Part shown: in pieces, positions 36,845 through 46,584 of the stretch
Layout: each line of letters starts with the position of its first letter
Position numbering within the stretch: position 1 is the first letter of the stretch
Origin: Desulfoscipio geothermicus
Lineage (GTDB): Bacteria; Bacillota; Desulfotomaculia; Desulfotomaculales; Desulfallaceae
Assembly: GCA_016841205.1 (NCBI GenBank)
Contig: JAENZP010000002.1
Location: 186,001 to 250,000 of the forward strand
Direction of reading: 5' to 3'
Length of the DNA: 64,000 bases
The notes under the pieces: generated by a model
The model's input: only the letters and a program-made list of their open reading frames with translations
What the model was told of the DNA's origin: nothing
Databases searched by the model: none
Position numbers and translations under genes: made by a program

Positions 36845-39661
36845 TCAGCACCCGGCACCAAGTCGACTTAAATAATGAGCGGTGTAAGAAATGGGGGACC
36901 GGGCTACTTCTTCAGGAGTGCCGGCAGCCAGTACTTCACCGCCACGGTAGCCTCCTTCGGGACCCAGGTCGATGATATAATCCGCAGTTTTTATAACATC
37001 CAGGTTATGTTCAATCACCAGCACGGTATCCCCGGCATCCACCAAGCGGTGCAGCACATTAAGCAGGCGGTGAATGTCCGCGACGTGCAAGCCGGTGGTG
37101 GGCTCGTCCAGGATATACAATGTTTTACCGTTGGAGCGCCTGGACAGTTCGGTGGCCAACTTGACCCGCTGGGCCTCCCCCCCGGACAGCTCGGGCGCGG
37201 GCTGGCCAAGTCTGATATACCCCAGCCCTACATCAAATAAAGTCTGCAGCTTGCGCTGAATTTTAGGCAGGTGTTGGAAAAATTCCAGGGCCTGCTCCAC
37301 CGTCATGTTCAGCACATCAGAAATACTTTTGCCCTTATACTTAACCTCCAGAGTCTCACGGTTATAGCGTTTGCCCTTGCACACCTCACAGGGCACGTAT
37401 ACATCGGGTAAAAAGTGCATTTCTATTTTAATAATCCCGTCCCCGTGGCAGGCCTCGCACCGGCCGCCCTTAACGTTAAAGCTGAACCGGCCCGGCCGGT
37501 AGCCCCGGGCCCGGGCCTCGGGCGTTTGGGCAAAAAGATCCCGAATGTCCGTAAACACCCCGGTATAAGTGGCCGGATTGGAGCGGGGTGTACGCCCGAT
37601 AGGCGATTGGTTTACTTCGATTACCTTATCCAAGTGCTCCAGGCCCCGGATTTCCTTACAATCACCAGGCTTCACTTTAGAGCGGTGCAGCTCCTGGGCC
37701 AGTTTTTTATAAAGAATTTCGTTCACCAGCGTGCTTTTGCCCGAACCGGACACCCCGGTGACGCAAATGAACAGTCCCAGGGGAAAGGTTATATCGAGGT
37801 TCTTTAAATTATGCTCTTTAGCCCCAATCACTGTGATAGATTTACTGTTTGGTTGGCGGCGCACAGCGGGTACAGGAATAAATTTTTGGCCGCTCAAATA
37901 CTGGCCTGTTACAGATTCAGGCACTTCCATGATATCCTGCACTGTGCCGCTGGCTACCAAATGACCACCGTGTTCACCGGCGCCGGGTCCAATATCAATA
38001 ATATGGTCGGCAGCATAAATAGTTTCCTCGTCATGCTCCACCACAATCAGCGTGTTGCCCAGATCCCGCAGATGCTCCAAAGTATCCAGCAACCGGCGGT
38101 TGTCCCGCTGGTGCAGCCCAATACTGGGCTCGTCCAATATATACAGCACCCCCATGAGACCACTGCCAATCTGGGTAGCCAGCCTGATCCTCTGTGCCTC
38201 GCCGCCTGACAAAGTGCCCGCAGTCCGGTCTAAAGTCAGGTAATCCAGACCCACGTTAATTAAAAAACTCAACCGGGCCTCAATTTCCTTGAGCACCTGT
38301 CGGGCAATCAGCTGCTCCCGCTCGTTCAGCTCCAGCCCCTGCAAAAAGCTTTGCGCATCCAGCACCGATAAGGCGGTTACCTCGTTAATCGAACGGTCGC
38401 CCAATTTCACCGCCAGCGCCTCGGGCTTGAGCCGGGCCCCGCTGCAGACAGGGCAGAGGCGGGTACTCATATACTGTTCAATTTCCTCGCGCATATAATC
38501 CGAGTTGGTTTCCCGATACCGGCGGTTCAGATTATTAATTACGCCCTCAAAGGGCACCCGGTAGCTATGCTGGATGCCCATGGAATTAGACAGAGTCATT
38601 TTGATAATATCCTTACCCGTGCCGTACAACAGCTTGTCCAGATGGGCGGTATCCATTTCCCGCACCGGGGTGTCCAGGTCAAACCCGTAATGCTCCGCCA
38701 CGGCATTCAGGTAACGCATACCGTTTAAACTCTTCAGCCAGGGCTCGATGGCTCCCTGGTGCACCGACAAATCCTTATCCGGTATTACCAAGTCCGGGTC
38801 CAGCTCTAATTTGAATCCAAGCCCGGTGCATTCCGGGCAGGCTCCGTAAGGACTATTAAAGGAAAACAGCCGCGGGGCAATCTCAGTGATATTCACACCG
38901 CAGTCGGTGCAAGCAAAGTTTTCGCTAAATACGATTTCCTCGCCATCTATTACGGCAGCAACAGCCACCCCGCCCCCGTGTTTGAGCGCGGTTTCTAGAG
39001 AGTCAGCCAGCCGCTTGGCTGAGCCCGGGCGGATCACCACCCGGTCCACCACGATTTCTATGGTATGCTTTTTATTTTTATCCAGCTTGATATCATCGTT
39101 AACATCCAGCACTTCGCCATCCACCCGCACCCGGACGAACCCTTCCCGGCGGGTTTCCTCCAACAATTTAACATGCTCGCCTTTTTTACCCCGCACCACA
39201 GGAGCCAAAAGCTGCAGCCTGGTCCCTTCGGGCAGAGCCAACAGCTGATCCACAATTTGCTGAACCGTCTGGCGAGCAATGGGTTTGCCGCACTTGGGAC
39301 AATGGGGCCTCCCGGCCCGTGCAAACAGCAACCGCAAATAGTCATAAATCTCGGTGACCGTACCCACAGTGGAGCGGGGGTTGTGGCTGGTGGTCTTCTG
39401 GTCAATTGAGATGGCCGGGGACAACCCTTCTATATAGTCCACATCGGGCTTATCCATCTGACCCAAAAACTGCCGGGCGTAGGCCGACAGCGACTCCACA
39501 TACCGGCGCTGGCCCTCGGCGTAAATGGTATCGAAAGCCAGAGAGGACTTGCCCGACCCCGACAAGCCGGTAATAACCACCAGTTTATCCCGGGGGATTT
39601 CCACGTTAATGTTCTTCAAATTATGGGCGCGGGCGCCCCGGACCACAATTTTGTCCTGCAT
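36845..39661 (-). CDS. uvrA: Excinuclease ABC subunit A
   Basis: A 938-residue damage-recognition ATPase with two ABC modules. Walker A sites are [20 protein letters not shown] and [17 protein letters not shown], and signatures [19 protein letters not shown] and [19 protein letters not shown]. Zinc sites are [29 protein letters not shown] with CPECTG, and CEACHGDGI with [13 protein letters not shown] 39661 ([17 protein letters not shown]) is chosen because GGAGG stands 8 nt before it; the open frame extends 16 codons further without similarity. It forms an operon with uvrC. uvrB lies apart, behind psd-pssA and a VapBC pair. Confidence 0.98.
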   Translation of the reverse strand: MQDKIVVRGARAHNLKNINVEIPRDKLVVITGLSGSGKSSLAFDTIYAEGQRRYVESLSAYARQFLGQMDKPDVDYIEGLSPAISIDQKTTSHNPRSTVGTVTEIYDYLRLLFARAGRPHCPKCGKPIARQTVQQIVDQLLALPEGTRLQLLAPVVRGKKGEHVKLLEETRREGFVRVRVDGEVLDVNDDIKLDKNKKHTIEIVVDRVVIRPGSAKRLADSLETALKHGGGVAVAAVIDGEEIVFSENFACTDCGVNITEIAPRLFSFNSPYGACPECTGLGFKLELDPDLVIPDKDLSVHQGAIEPWLKSLNGMRYLNAVAEHYGFDLDTPVREMDTAHLDKLLYGTGKDIIKMTLSNSMGIQHSYRVPFEGVINNLNRRYRETNSDYMREEIEQYMSTRLCPVCSGARLKPEALAVKLGDRSINEVTALSVLDAQSFLQGLELNEREQLIARQVLKEIEARLSFLINVGLDYLTLDRTAGTLSGGEAQRIRLATQIGSGLMGVLYILDEPSIGLHQRDNRRLLDTLEHLRDLGNTLIVVEHDEETIYAADHIIDIGPGAGEHGGHLVASGTVQDIMEVPESVTGQYLSGQKFIPVPAVRRQPNSKSITVIGAKEHNLKNLDITFPLGLFICVTGVSGSGKSTLVNEILYKKLAQELHRSKVKPGDCKEIRGLEHLDKVIEVNQSPIGRTPRSNPATYTGVFTDIRDLFAQTPEARARGYRPGRFSFNVKGGRCEACHGDGIIKIEMHFLPDVYVPCEVCKGKRYNRETLEVKYKGKSISDVLNMTVEQALEFFQHLPKIQRKLQTLFDVGLGYIRLGQPAPELSGGEAQRVKLATELSRRSNGKTLYILDEPTTGLHVADIHRLLNVLHRLVDAGDTVLVIEHNLDVIKTADYIIDLGPEGGYRGGEVLAAGTPEEVARSPISYTAHYLSRLGAGC

Positions 39662-39903
39662 GAAAGGCCTCCGTAAATATATAATAAATATAATAATCAC
39701 CCGGCCCATAAGCTAGTTCAAGTACCTGGTTAATCTGCCGAGCGTAAAGCGTTGACAAAAAAAAGAACCTTTATTACATTTTACTACATCAAATCACACG
39801 GTGTTATGATACAATAGTAGACATATCGTTTGTTACCAGTATCAAGCAAGTAAATATAATTAGCTATTTGTATAATATAATAAGCGGAGGGACTAAAAAA
39901 GGC

Positions 39904-40530
39904 ATGTTAGCCAGGGAGTGTATGTCATATTTAGCAATATTATTAATAATGAGCCTTGTTTTTTATACCCTTAGCCCTGCATTGGCCATTCTACCAGTTT
40001 TTTTATTGCTATTTGTGATGTTCTTTTTCCGCAACCCTCCCCGGCAGGTTGCACCAAACATCAATCATATTTTATCTGCAGCCGACGGAACGGTCCAAAC
40101 CATTGAGGAAATCGAGGAGAATACGTTTATTCAAGGCCGGGCGATAAAAGTAAGCATATTTTTATCCCTATTTAATGCGCATATTAATCGCAGCCCGCTA
40201 AGTGGGCAAATTACTTACACGTCCTACAGGCCGGGCAAGTATTTACCGGCTTTTAAAGGCCATGCCTCCGATATTAACGAAAGAAACACTCTGGGCATTG
40301 AAAACGGTGACATAAAAGTGCTGGTCCACCAAATTACCGGTTTTGTGGCCAGGCGCATTGTATTTTATTATCATCAGGGTGATTACTTAAAGCAGGGACA
40401 AATTTTTGGACTGATTAAATTTGGTTCTTGCACTGAAATAATTGTACCTGCCGACACCAAAATAGTAGTACAATTGGGTCAAAAGGTGCGGGCGGGAATA
40501 ACCGTCATTGGAGTGTTAATGAATGACTAA
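39904..40530 (+). CDS. psd: Phosphatidylserine decarboxylase (short, archaeal-type)
   Basis: A ~208-residue membrane-associated decarboxylase producing phosphatidylethanolamine. An N-terminal hydrophobic hairpin (LAILLIMSLVFYTLSPALAI) precedes FFFRNPPRQVAPN, LSAADGTVQTIEEIEEN, VSIFLSLFNAHINRSPLSGQ and the self-cleavage site LIKFGSCTEIIVP. Gly-Ser at about residue 177 is where the chain splits to form the pyruvoyl group, and most homologs have GST here while this has GSC. ATG 39904 is chosen since GGAGGG lies upstream; the spacing of 11 nt is long. It overlaps pssA by 8 nt. Confidence 0.92.
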   Translation: MLARECMSYLAILLIMSLVFYTLSPALAILPVFLLLFVMFFFRNPPRQVAPNINHILSAADGTVQTIEEIEENTFIQGRAIKVSIFLSLFNAHINRSPLSGQITYTSYRPGKYLPAFKGHASDINERNTLGIENGDIKVLVHQITGFVARRIVFYYHQGDYLKQGQIFGLIKFGSCTEIIVPADTKIVVQLGQKVRAGITVIGVLMND

Positions 40531-41044
40531 CAGCAACCCCATAACTCAGCTGCCCAACGTTTTAACCCTATGCAACATAACCATGGGTTTAAGTTCCATT
40601 ATAACCGCATCTTTGGGTAATTTTACACTGGCCGGATTGCTCATCATCATCGGTGCCATTTTCGACCGCCTGGACGGTCAAGTCGCCCGTAAGTACCAGT
40701 TAACCAGCGAAATAGGCAAGCAGCTGGATTCGTTGTCCGACCTGATTACCTTTGGCATTGCCCCGGCTATTGCTATATTCCTACTTAGCTTTATTGATAC
40801 TTTTGTATTAGGCTTTATCATGACCGTTTTATTTGTCACCTGCGGGGCCTATCGGCTGGCCCGCTACAATACCCTTGAATTTTCCGGCGTTTTTATTGGC
40901 CTGCCCATAACCATTGCCGGCTTTTTACTTGCCCTGCTCACTTTATTGCAAACACACATGGTTGTTCACCCTTACTGGATAGCTATTAGTATGCTGCTAT
41001 TAAGTTATTTAATGGTATGCAAAAAGGAAATTAAAAAAGTATGA
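40523..41044 (+). CDS. pssA: CDP-diacylglycerol-serine O-phosphatidyltransferase
   Basis: A 173-residue membrane enzyme of the CDP-alcohol phosphatidyltransferase family making phosphatidylserine from CDP-diacylglycerol and serine. The catalytic motif D-G-x2-A-R-x8-G-x3-D-x3-D appears as FDRLDGQVARKYQLTSEIGK then QLDSLSDLITFG. The TM helices continue to LLLSYLMVCKKEIKK. It starts within psd, so product and consumer enzymes of phosphatidylserine are translated together. Confidence 0.94.
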   Translation: MTNSNPITQLPNVLTLCNITMGLSSIITASLGNFTLAGLLIIIGAIFDRLDGQVARKYQLTSEIGKQLDSLSDLITFGIAPAIAIFLLSFIDTFVLGFIMTVLFVTCGAYRLARYNTLEFSGVFIGLPITIAGFLLALLTLLQTHMVVHPYWIAISMLLLSYLMVCKKEIKKV

Positions 41045-41058
41045 CGGGACCGGGTCAA

Positions 41059-41460
41059 CTATACGGTCCCAACTATTTTAAAACCGTAATTAGCAAAATT
41101 TATATCAAAAGTAAAGGCTGTGTCCATGTCGAGCCGCTCCATCACCGCAAAACTAATCGCATCGACGATGGTGCAATCCCCACCGCGGCCGGACAGCAGT
41201 ATTTCCATAGCCCGCTTTTCATCAACAGCAACGGCCTGTTCCATCGGCCAAATATTACTGCGTACCCACAGCCTGGCTGCATCCGGTCCCAGACGGGCAG
41301 CCAACAGCGTATGTGTCTCAGCCAATATATAATTAGTTAGCACAGGCAAGGCCCGCTGTCTTTGCATTTTTCGCAAACCAGCCACCGCGGCCGGGTGGTT
41401 ATGATCATCCCGGCAAAGCAGGGCAAATACTGCCCCTGAATCCACTAATATCTTTTCCAT
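41059..41460 (-). CDS. PIN-domain RNase toxin (VapC-like)
   Basis: A 133-residue PIN-domain protein. The acidic residues of the Mg2+ site are visible: MEKILVDSGAVFALL (Asp about 7), ILAETHTLLAARLG (Glu about 48), GGDCTIVDAISFAVM (Asp about 94 and 98) and AFTFDINFANYGFK (Asp about 117). VapC proteins cut tRNA or rRNA. Its start overlaps the stop of the AbrB-type gene upstream (TGATG), the standard antitoxin-toxin arrangement. It converges on pssA with only 14 nt between stops. Confidence 0.85.
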   Translation of the reverse strand: MEKILVDSGAVFALLCRDDHNHPAAVAGLRKMQRQRALPVLTNYILAETHTLLAARLGPDAARLWVRSNIWPMEQAVAVDEKRAMEILLSGRGGDCTIVDAISFAVMERLDMDTAFTFDINFANYGFKIVGTV

Positions 41461-41726
41461 CAGCCCAGCTCCCCGTCTGCCACGCAGTTGTCATGTTCCA
41501 TTGAAACAGCGGCGGCACGGCGGCGGTCATCAAAAATCCCCACCATATCCCAGATGGGGTCATTTTCACTTAGTGGCTCCAATTCATAAACTTTTTTAAG
41601 CATTAATGTGTCGCCCTTGACGCTAACAGATAAGTGAGACCCTTTATCCAATCGTAATTTATCCCGGTACTCCTTGGGTAAAGTAAGCTGTCCTTTGCTG
41701 GTTAGCGTTACCAATTCAGCTTGCAA
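41460..41726 (-). CDS. AbrB-type antitoxin (VapB-like)
   Basis: An 88-residue protein. The N-terminal swapped-hairpin DNA-binding domain reads VTLTSKGQLTLPKEYRDKLR then LDKGSHLSVSVKGDTLML, typical of AbrB/MazE-like antitoxins. The acidic C-terminal tail (ENDPIWDMVGIFDDRRRAAA) would bind the PIN toxin. It is first in the pair and probably autoregulates. It lies downstream of uvrB, in the same direction, 135 nt beyond the uvrB stop. Confidence 0.85.
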   Translation of the reverse strand: MQAELVTLTSKGQLTLPKEYRDKLRLDKGSHLSVSVKGDTLMLKKVYELEPLSENDPIWDMVGIFDDRRRAAAVSMEHDNCVADGELG

Positions 41727-41852
41727 GGTAAAACTCCCCTTTCAAACATTCGCTTTTTATCCTTACTTATTTCCTTACTATACCAAAGGTATTTTTTGGA
41801 ATCAAGGGCTAGCCGATAGATTAAGCAATAATATAACGTTAATCAGTAATCG

Positions 41853-41876
41853 TGTCAAATGTCAAGGTCTGACCCC
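41853..41876. repeat. Dispersed palindromic repeat, single arm (copy B)
   Basis: TGTCAAATGTCAAGGTCTGACCCC, one 24-nt arm of the palindrome at 43899-43950, without a partner. It overlaps the uvrB 3' end: the last codons GGG GTC AGA CCT TGA of uvrB are this arm read on the minus strand. Confidence 0.92.
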
Positions 41877-43853
41877 TCTTAGTTCGATGATAGCGTCACG
41901 AAGTTGGGCGGCTTGCTCGAATTCCAAGCGCCGGGCTGCTTCTTGCATTTCTTTCTCCAACCGGGCCAGCAGTGTTTTAATTTCTTTTTTGCTCAGCTTG
42001 CCTTTTTTGGCCTCTATGGCGGTGTCATAAACAGCCGGCGTTTCGGCCACCTTGGTGGCCTCAATAACACTATGCACCGCCTTGCGGATGGTTTGGGGCG
42101 TAATACCGTGGGCCAGATTGAATTCGTTCTGCAGCTTGCGGCGGCGCTCGGTTTCATTAATCGCCCTGGCCATGGAATCGGTGATTGTATCGCCGTACAG
42201 TATCACCCGCCCGTTGACGTTACGGGCCGCCCGGCCGATAGTCTGAATCAGTGAGCGCTCGGAACGCAAAAATCCCTCTTTGTCTGCATCGAGAATGGCT
42301 ACCAAGCTTACCTCGGGTAAGTCCAATCCCTCCCGCAGCAAGTTGATACCCACCAGCACATCGAAAGTACCCAAGCGGAGGTCTCGGATTATCTCCATCC
42401 GTTCTATGGTATGCACCTCCGAGTGCATATAACGCACCTTGATACCTGATTCTCGAAGGTAATCGGTAAGGTCCTCGGCCATTTTTTTAGTTAAGGTAGT
42501 GATTAATACTCGCTCATGCCTGGCCACCCGCTGGTTGATTTCACCGATTAAATCATCGATCTGACTCCGGGTGGTCCGGACAAATAATTCCGGATCCACC
42601 AGACCGGTGGGACGGATTATTTGCTCCACCACCTGGCCGCTGTGCTCCATTTCATACGGGCCGGGGGTAGCCGAAACGTAAATCACTTGGCCCAGATGCT
42701 CTTCAAATTCCTCAAAGGTGAGGGGGCGGTTATCAAAAGCCGAAGGCAGGCGAAAACCGTACCCCACCAGCGATTCCTTGCGGGAGCGGTCCCCGGCATA
42801 CATAGCCCGCACCTGGGGAATGCTCACATGGGATTCATCGATCATCATTAAAAAGTCATCCGGGAAATAGTCCAACAGCGTGTATGGCGGCTGGCCTGGC
42901 TGCCGCCCGGTAAGATGTCGGGAGTAATTCTCAATACCGCTGCAAAAACCCATCTCCCGCATCATCTCGATATCGTAACGGGTACGCTGTTCAAGCCGCT
43001 GGGCCTCCAGCAGCTTTTCCTGACCGCGCAGCCCGGCCAGGCGCTGCTCCAGTTCCTCCTCAATACTGGCAATGGCCACCTCCATGCGCTCCCTGGAAAT
43101 GGCATAGTGACTGGCCGGAAAAACCGAAACATGCTGCCGCTCACCGATAATCTCCCCGGTAAGCACATCGAACTCAAGCAAGCGCTCAATTTCATCGCCA
43201 AAAAAATCTACCCGGATGGCCTGCTCTGAATTGCCTGCCGGGAATATTTCCACCACATCGCCCCGCACCCGGAAAGTGCCCCGGGTGAAGTTGATATCGT
43301 TGCGCTCGTACTGGATGTCCACCAGCCGGCGCAGCACGGCGTCCCGGTCATATTCCGCTCCCTTGCGCAGGGACAGCACCAGGGTGCTGTATTGTTCGGG
43401 GTCACCCAGGCCGTATATACAAGAAACGCTGGCCACAATAATTACGTCCCTCCGCTCGAACAAAGCACAGGTGGCCGAGTGGCGCAGTTTATCAATCTCG
43501 TCATTCACCGAGGAATCTTTTTCAATATAGGTATCGGTATGGGCAATATATGCCTCAGGCTGGTAATAATCGTAATAACTCACAAAGTAATCCACCGCGT
43601 TATTCGGGAAAAACTCTTTAAACTCACTGCACAACTGTGCGGCCAATGTTTTGTTATGTGCCAGCACCAGCGTGGGCCGCTGCACCCGCTGGATCACCTG
43701 AGCCATAGTATATGTCTTACCGCTGCCGGTTACACCCAACAGCGTTTGGTGCTTCAGTCCGTCATTGAGCCCCTCAACCAGCTCATTGATCGCCCGGGGC
43801 TGGTCACCCCGGGGTACATAGGAGGATTTTAATTCAAATTGCATAACTTTCAC
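41862..43853 (-). CDS. uvrB: Excinuclease ABC subunit B
   Basis: A 663-residue helicase-like subunit that loads UvrC onto damage. Walker A is [20 protein letters not shown], the beta-hairpin region [20 protein letters not shown], motif [18 protein letters not shown], and motifs [23 protein letters not shown] and [19 protein letters not shown]. The C-terminal UVR domain binds UvrC ([20 protein letters not shown]). The protein ends [12 protein letters not shown], where GVRP and the stop come from the dispersed repeat arm, replacing the native end. Otherwise it is intact. It is separated from uvrAC by psd-pssA and the VapBC pair. Confidence 0.97.
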   Translation of the reverse strand: MKVMQFELKSSYVPRGDQPRAINELVEGLNDGLKHQTLLGVTGSGKTYTMAQVIQRVQRPTLVLAHNKTLAAQLCSEFKEFFPNNAVDYFVSYYDYYQPEAYIAHTDTYIEKDSSVNDEIDKLRHSATCALFERRDVIIVASVSCIYGLGDPEQYSTLVLSLRKGAEYDRDAVLRRLVDIQYERNDINFTRGTFRVRGDVVEIFPAGNSEQAIRVDFFGDEIERLLEFDVLTGEIIGERQHVSVFPASHYAISRERMEVAIASIEEELEQRLAGLRGQEKLLEAQRLEQRTRYDIEMMREMGFCSGIENYSRHLTGRQPGQPPYTLLDYFPDDFLMMIDESHVSIPQVRAMYAGDRSRKESLVGYGFRLPSAFDNRPLTFEEFEEHLGQVIYVSATPGPYEMEHSGQVVEQIIRPTGLVDPELFVRTTRSQIDDLIGEINQRVARHERVLITTLTKKMAEDLTDYLRESGIKVRYMHSEVHTIERMEIIRDLRLGTFDVLVGINLLREGLDLPEVSLVAILDADKEGFLRSERSLIQTIGRAARNVNGRVILYGDTITDSMARAINETERRRKLQNEFNLAHGITPQTIRKAVHSVIEATKVAETPAVYDTAIEAKKGKLSKKEIKTLLARLEKEMQEAARRLEFEQAAQLRDAIIELRGVRP

Positions 43854-43898
43854 CCCAGCGTATTATATCACACCAGGCAATGGTTAGATAAGGATAAG

Positions 43899-43950
43899 GG
43901 GGTCAGACCTTGACATTTGACAATGATGTCAAATGTCAAGGTCTGACCCC
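43899..43950. repeat. Dispersed palindromic repeat, full copy C
   Basis: GGGGTCAGACCTTGACATTT and four more bases (43899-43922) pair perfectly over 24 bp with 43927-43950; the loop is ATGA. It lies in the divergent region between uvrB and the spore coat-like genes. Confidence 0.92.
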
Positions 43951-44027
43951 TACCAAAACCCCACTGCATACTATTGCCGTAATTAGGCAAGATATAATTA
44001 ACTTTTGTTAAGGGAGATGATATATTC

Positions 44028-44285
44028 ATGAGTTCACCATATTACCGGCAGCAACCGGGGCAAATTATGCCTGAACCACCCAATGTAAACAGCACCAAGG
44101 ACCATCTTTATCTGAAAGACGCCCTATCCTGGGAGCTCACCGCTATGAAGATGATCCACCACGGTGCCAGGAACTGTACGGACCCGGAAATCAGGGATTA
44201 CATGGACCGGGCCGGCCAGATGCACCAAATGCATTACCAAATTCTGTTGAACCACTTAAACCCCGCCAATACGGCTAATCACTAA
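44028..44285 (+). CDS. CotF-like small spore coat protein, paralog 1
   Basis: An 85-residue protein with a short Pro/Gln-rich start and one helical hairpin (STKDHLYLKDALSWELTAMK, then EIRDYMDRAGQMHQMHYQIL). This is the ferritin-like/CotF helical pattern of small spore coat proteins. GGGAGATGATATATTC precedes the ATG. It is followed after 24 nt by a longer CotF-like gene. Probably made during sporulation, but no sporulation promoter could be identified with confidence. Confidence 0.65.
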   Translation: MSSPYYRQQPGQIMPEPPNVNSTKDHLYLKDALSWELTAMKMIHHGARNCTDPEIRDYMDRAGQMHQMHYQILLNHLNPANTANH

Positions 44286-44309
44286 GGTCTATTAAGGGAG
44301 GCTTTAATT

Positions 44310-44753
44310 ATGTTCAATCAACAGCAAAGCATGATGGGCATGCCGGGTATGCCGGGCGGCCAATACGTACCAGGCCAGCAAAGTATGTCAAGCCAACAAG
44401 GCATGACAAACCAGCAACAGCAAAATATGATTAAAAATCCCCAGGCCAATCTGCTGCCCGAGGTAAAAAGCAGCCGCGTCAATGACCGGGATACCTTAAA
44501 TTTCGCCCTATCCCAGGAAAAATATATCACGGACAATTTAAATGTATTTGCCCGTGAAGCCAGCCACAGGCAGTTGCACAACGATGTGATGCGTATTTTT
44601 AATGAAACCCACGCCATGACCCGTGAGCTGTTTGACCTTATGTTCAGAAAAGGCTGGTATGCCCTGGAACCCGATCAACCGCAAAAGATGGCGCAAACGC
44701 ACCAGCAGTTCAGCCAATATAGCTCCCAGTTTCCTTATCCCATGTATCAGTAA
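44310..44753 (+). CDS. Spore coat protein CotF-like, paralog 2
   Basis: A 147-residue protein. The first ~50 residues are Met/Gln/Gly-rich low-complexity sequence (MFNQQQSMMGMPGMPGGQYV, GQQSMSSQQGMTNQQQQ). The C-terminal CotF domain has NDRDTLNFALSQEKYITDNL, NVFAREASHRQLHNDVMRIF and MTRELFDLMFRKGWYALEP, the last being the family signature. Coat or spore-surface role inferred from family. A strong bidirectional terminator follows. Confidence 0.8.
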   Translation: MFNQQQSMMGMPGMPGGQYVPGQQSMSSQQGMTNQQQQNMIKNPQANLLPEVKSSRVNDRDTLNFALSQEKYITDNLNVFAREASHRQLHNDVMRIFNETHAMTRELFDLMFRKGWYALEPDQPQKMAQTHQQFSQYSSQFPYPMYQ

Positions 44754-44756
44754 AAC

Positions 44757-44795
44757 GGCAAGAGGCTGTTTAAAAACAGCCTCTTGCCATTACCA
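44757..44795. terminator. Bidirectional terminator between cotF-like and TetR genes
   Basis: GGCAAGAGGCTGTTT and AACAGCCTCTTGCC (about 44758-44771 and 44777-44790) form a 14-bp stem with a short A-rich loop. It serves the converging units from both sides. Confidence 0.88.
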
Positions 44796-44802
44796 AAACC
44801 AA

Positions 44803-45366
44803 TCAAGAGGTACCGTTTTGACCTACCAAGCCATATGTAAAAATTTCAACCAGCTGGCTAACAGCCCCGTCAAAGGTCAGTCCATTGTCCAGGATAAATT
44901 CAGGATTAATTACTGCCTGGATGGAAGCTAAAAATGCCGCCATAAAAATTTGTGGATCAATATCCCGGGCATAACCTTTTTTAGCCATGATCAGTTTGAT
45001 AAAATGTTGAATTTTTTCCGTTCTAAAATCCTCTATTTTATGCCAAAAGTGTGGGTAATGTACCCGTAAATCCTGCAGTACCAGCGGATTAATTAATCTC
45101 CCACTGGTTTGCGTTAGATGTTTGACCAGTGCTGCAAACATTTCCGCGGGATTTTTTCCTTCACTGACAATACTTCCAATACCACCGGCAACATCAGCCA
45201 TAAACTGGTCCAGCGCAGCTTCAATTATTTCTTCCTTACTGGAAAAATACCGGTAAACAGTTCTTTTGCTCATGCCTGCCTGGCCGGCCAGCTCATCCAT
45301 GGTAAAATTATAAAAACCCCGGGTGTAAGATAATTCGGTTAAAGCAGCTATAATGCGTTCCTTCAT
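44803..45366 (-). CDS. TetR-family transcriptional regulator
   Basis: A 187-residue regulator. The N-terminal helix-turn-helix is YNFTMDELAGQAGMSKRTVY then RYFSSKEEIIEAALDQFM, clear TetR/AcrR. The C-terminal ligand domain is hydrophobic, with no recognisable ligand type. It is last in the exporter operon (HlyD, two ATPases, permease, TetR), like the YbhGFSR-CecR arrangement of E. coli. A 36-bp palindrome in front of the HlyD gene (49440-49475) is its likely operator. It may also be transcribed from its own promoter within the 88-nt gap. Confidence 0.88.
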   Translation of the reverse strand: MKERIIAALTELSYTRGFYNFTMDELAGQAGMSKRTVYRYFSSKEEIIEAALDQFMADVAGGIGSIVSEGKNPAEMFAALVKHLTQTSGRLINPLVLQDLRVHYPHFWHKIEDFRTEKIQHFIKLIMAKKGYARDIDPQIFMAAFLASIQAVINPEFILDNGLTFDGAVSQLVEIFTYGLVGQNGTS

Positions 45367-45454
45367 CGAAACCCGGCACTCCTTTAAGCAAGTAAATTTG
45401 GTACTATAGGATAATATGGTTTCCCGTTGTGCAGCTTAGCTTGTCATTTACCTG

Positions 45455-46564
45455 CTAAGCAATTTTTTTCTTAAACTTTAATATGCTGAGCGTTAAAAGC
45501 ACTACCGAAAAAATCAGCAGCGAAATAACCTGCCCCACCAGGTAGGGAAATCCGATGCCCTTTAATACTATCCCCCTAATTATATCCAGGTAATAGGTTA
45601 GTGGTATAATACTGCTCAGGTAATAAATAAATTTAGGCATGGCATCCCGGGGAAACATGAAACCGGACAGCAATATGCTGGGCAGCATAACAAAAAAGGA
45701 CATCTGGAAGGCCTGCATCTGATTTTTGGCAATATTGGAAATCAATATGCCCAGACCCAGTGAAGCGGTGATAAAGAAAAGAGTTAATAGATACAGTTCC
45801 AGCAAACTGCCCCTGATAGGCACGTGAAATACAAGCACCCCCACCAGCAGGGCCACTGTGATTTGCAGGTAACCCAGAACGATATAGGGTACTATTTTAC
45901 CGATCATCAACTCGTAAGACTTGATTGGTGTGACTATGAGCTGTTCCAGGGTACCCCGCTCCCGCTCACGCACAATACCCATAGAAGTCATGATCACCAT
46001 CGTCATGGTCACAATTATCCCTAGTATGGCCGGCACCATGTAAAAAGCGGTAATACCATCCGGATTATACCAGGGGCGTACCCTGATATCATAGGGAAGG
46101 CCTTTAAACTGTTTGCTTTGCAATAGCACTTTTTGGGACTCAATGAGCCCAATGGAATTAGCCACGGCCACGGCTTGGTTAGCCACCATATTATCACTGG
46201 CGTCTACAATTACCTGAACCTGTCCGGATTCGCCCCGTTTGATATTGCGGGCAAAATCCGGCGGGAAAATTATGCCTACTTTGGCCGCACCGCTGTCAAT
46301 CATTTTATTAACTTCGGTATAGCTGTTTACCGCACAGGTCGTATCAAAATAGCCCGAAGCCCCAAAAGCGTCCAACAAATCCCGACTCTCCACTGAAAGT
46401 GACTGGTCAAACACTACGGTTGGTATGTGTTTAACCTCGGTCTGAATGGCATAGCCAAACAACAGCAGCTGCACCAGCGGAAGCATAAAGATTAAACCCA
46501 GCGTCATCCGGTCACGGCGCATCTGTAATATTTCCTTATGTAAAACCGCAATTATCCTGCTCAT
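45455..46564 (-). CDS. ABC-2 type exporter permease
   Basis: A 369-residue permease of the YbhR/YbhS type. An N-terminal membrane helix (LGLIFMLPLVQLLLFGYAIQ) is followed by a large outside domain (about 40-170) and five membrane helices (ITAFYMVPAILGIIVTMTMV and on). RERERGTLEQLIVTPIKSYE is the typical coupling segment. It forms the pore for the two ATPases upstream. Only one permease gene is present, so a homodimer is implied. GAGGTG precedes ATG 46564. Confidence 0.9.
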   Translation of the reverse strand: MSRIIAVLHKEILQMRRDRMTLGLIFMLPLVQLLLFGYAIQTEVKHIPTVVFDQSLSVESRDLLDAFGASGYFDTTCAVNSYTEVNKMIDSGAAKVGIIFPPDFARNIKRGESGQVQVIVDASDNMVANQAVAVANSIGLIESQKVLLQSKQFKGLPYDIRVRPWYNPDGITAFYMVPAILGIIVTMTMVIMTSMGIVRERERGTLEQLIVTPIKSYELMIGKIVPYIVLGYLQITVALLVGVLVFHVPIRGSLLELYLLTLFFITASLGLGILISNIAKNQMQAFQMSFFVMLPSILLSGFMFPRDAMPKFIYYLSSIIPLTYYLDIIRGIVLKGIGFPYLVGQVISLLIFSVVLLTLSILKFKKKIA

Positions 46565-46584
46565 CGGGCACCTCTCGTCAACCG

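Noticed and set aside
39662-39903. SOS (LexA) box before uvrA, and likewise before uvrB
   Set aside because: No GAAC-N4-GTTC type sequence was found in either upstream region.
43208-43853. Several open frames opposite uvrB, uvrA and copA
   Set aside because: All lie antisense to long conserved genes, in GC-rich codon-biased DNA that produces such shadows; none has a ribosome site plus recognisable product.
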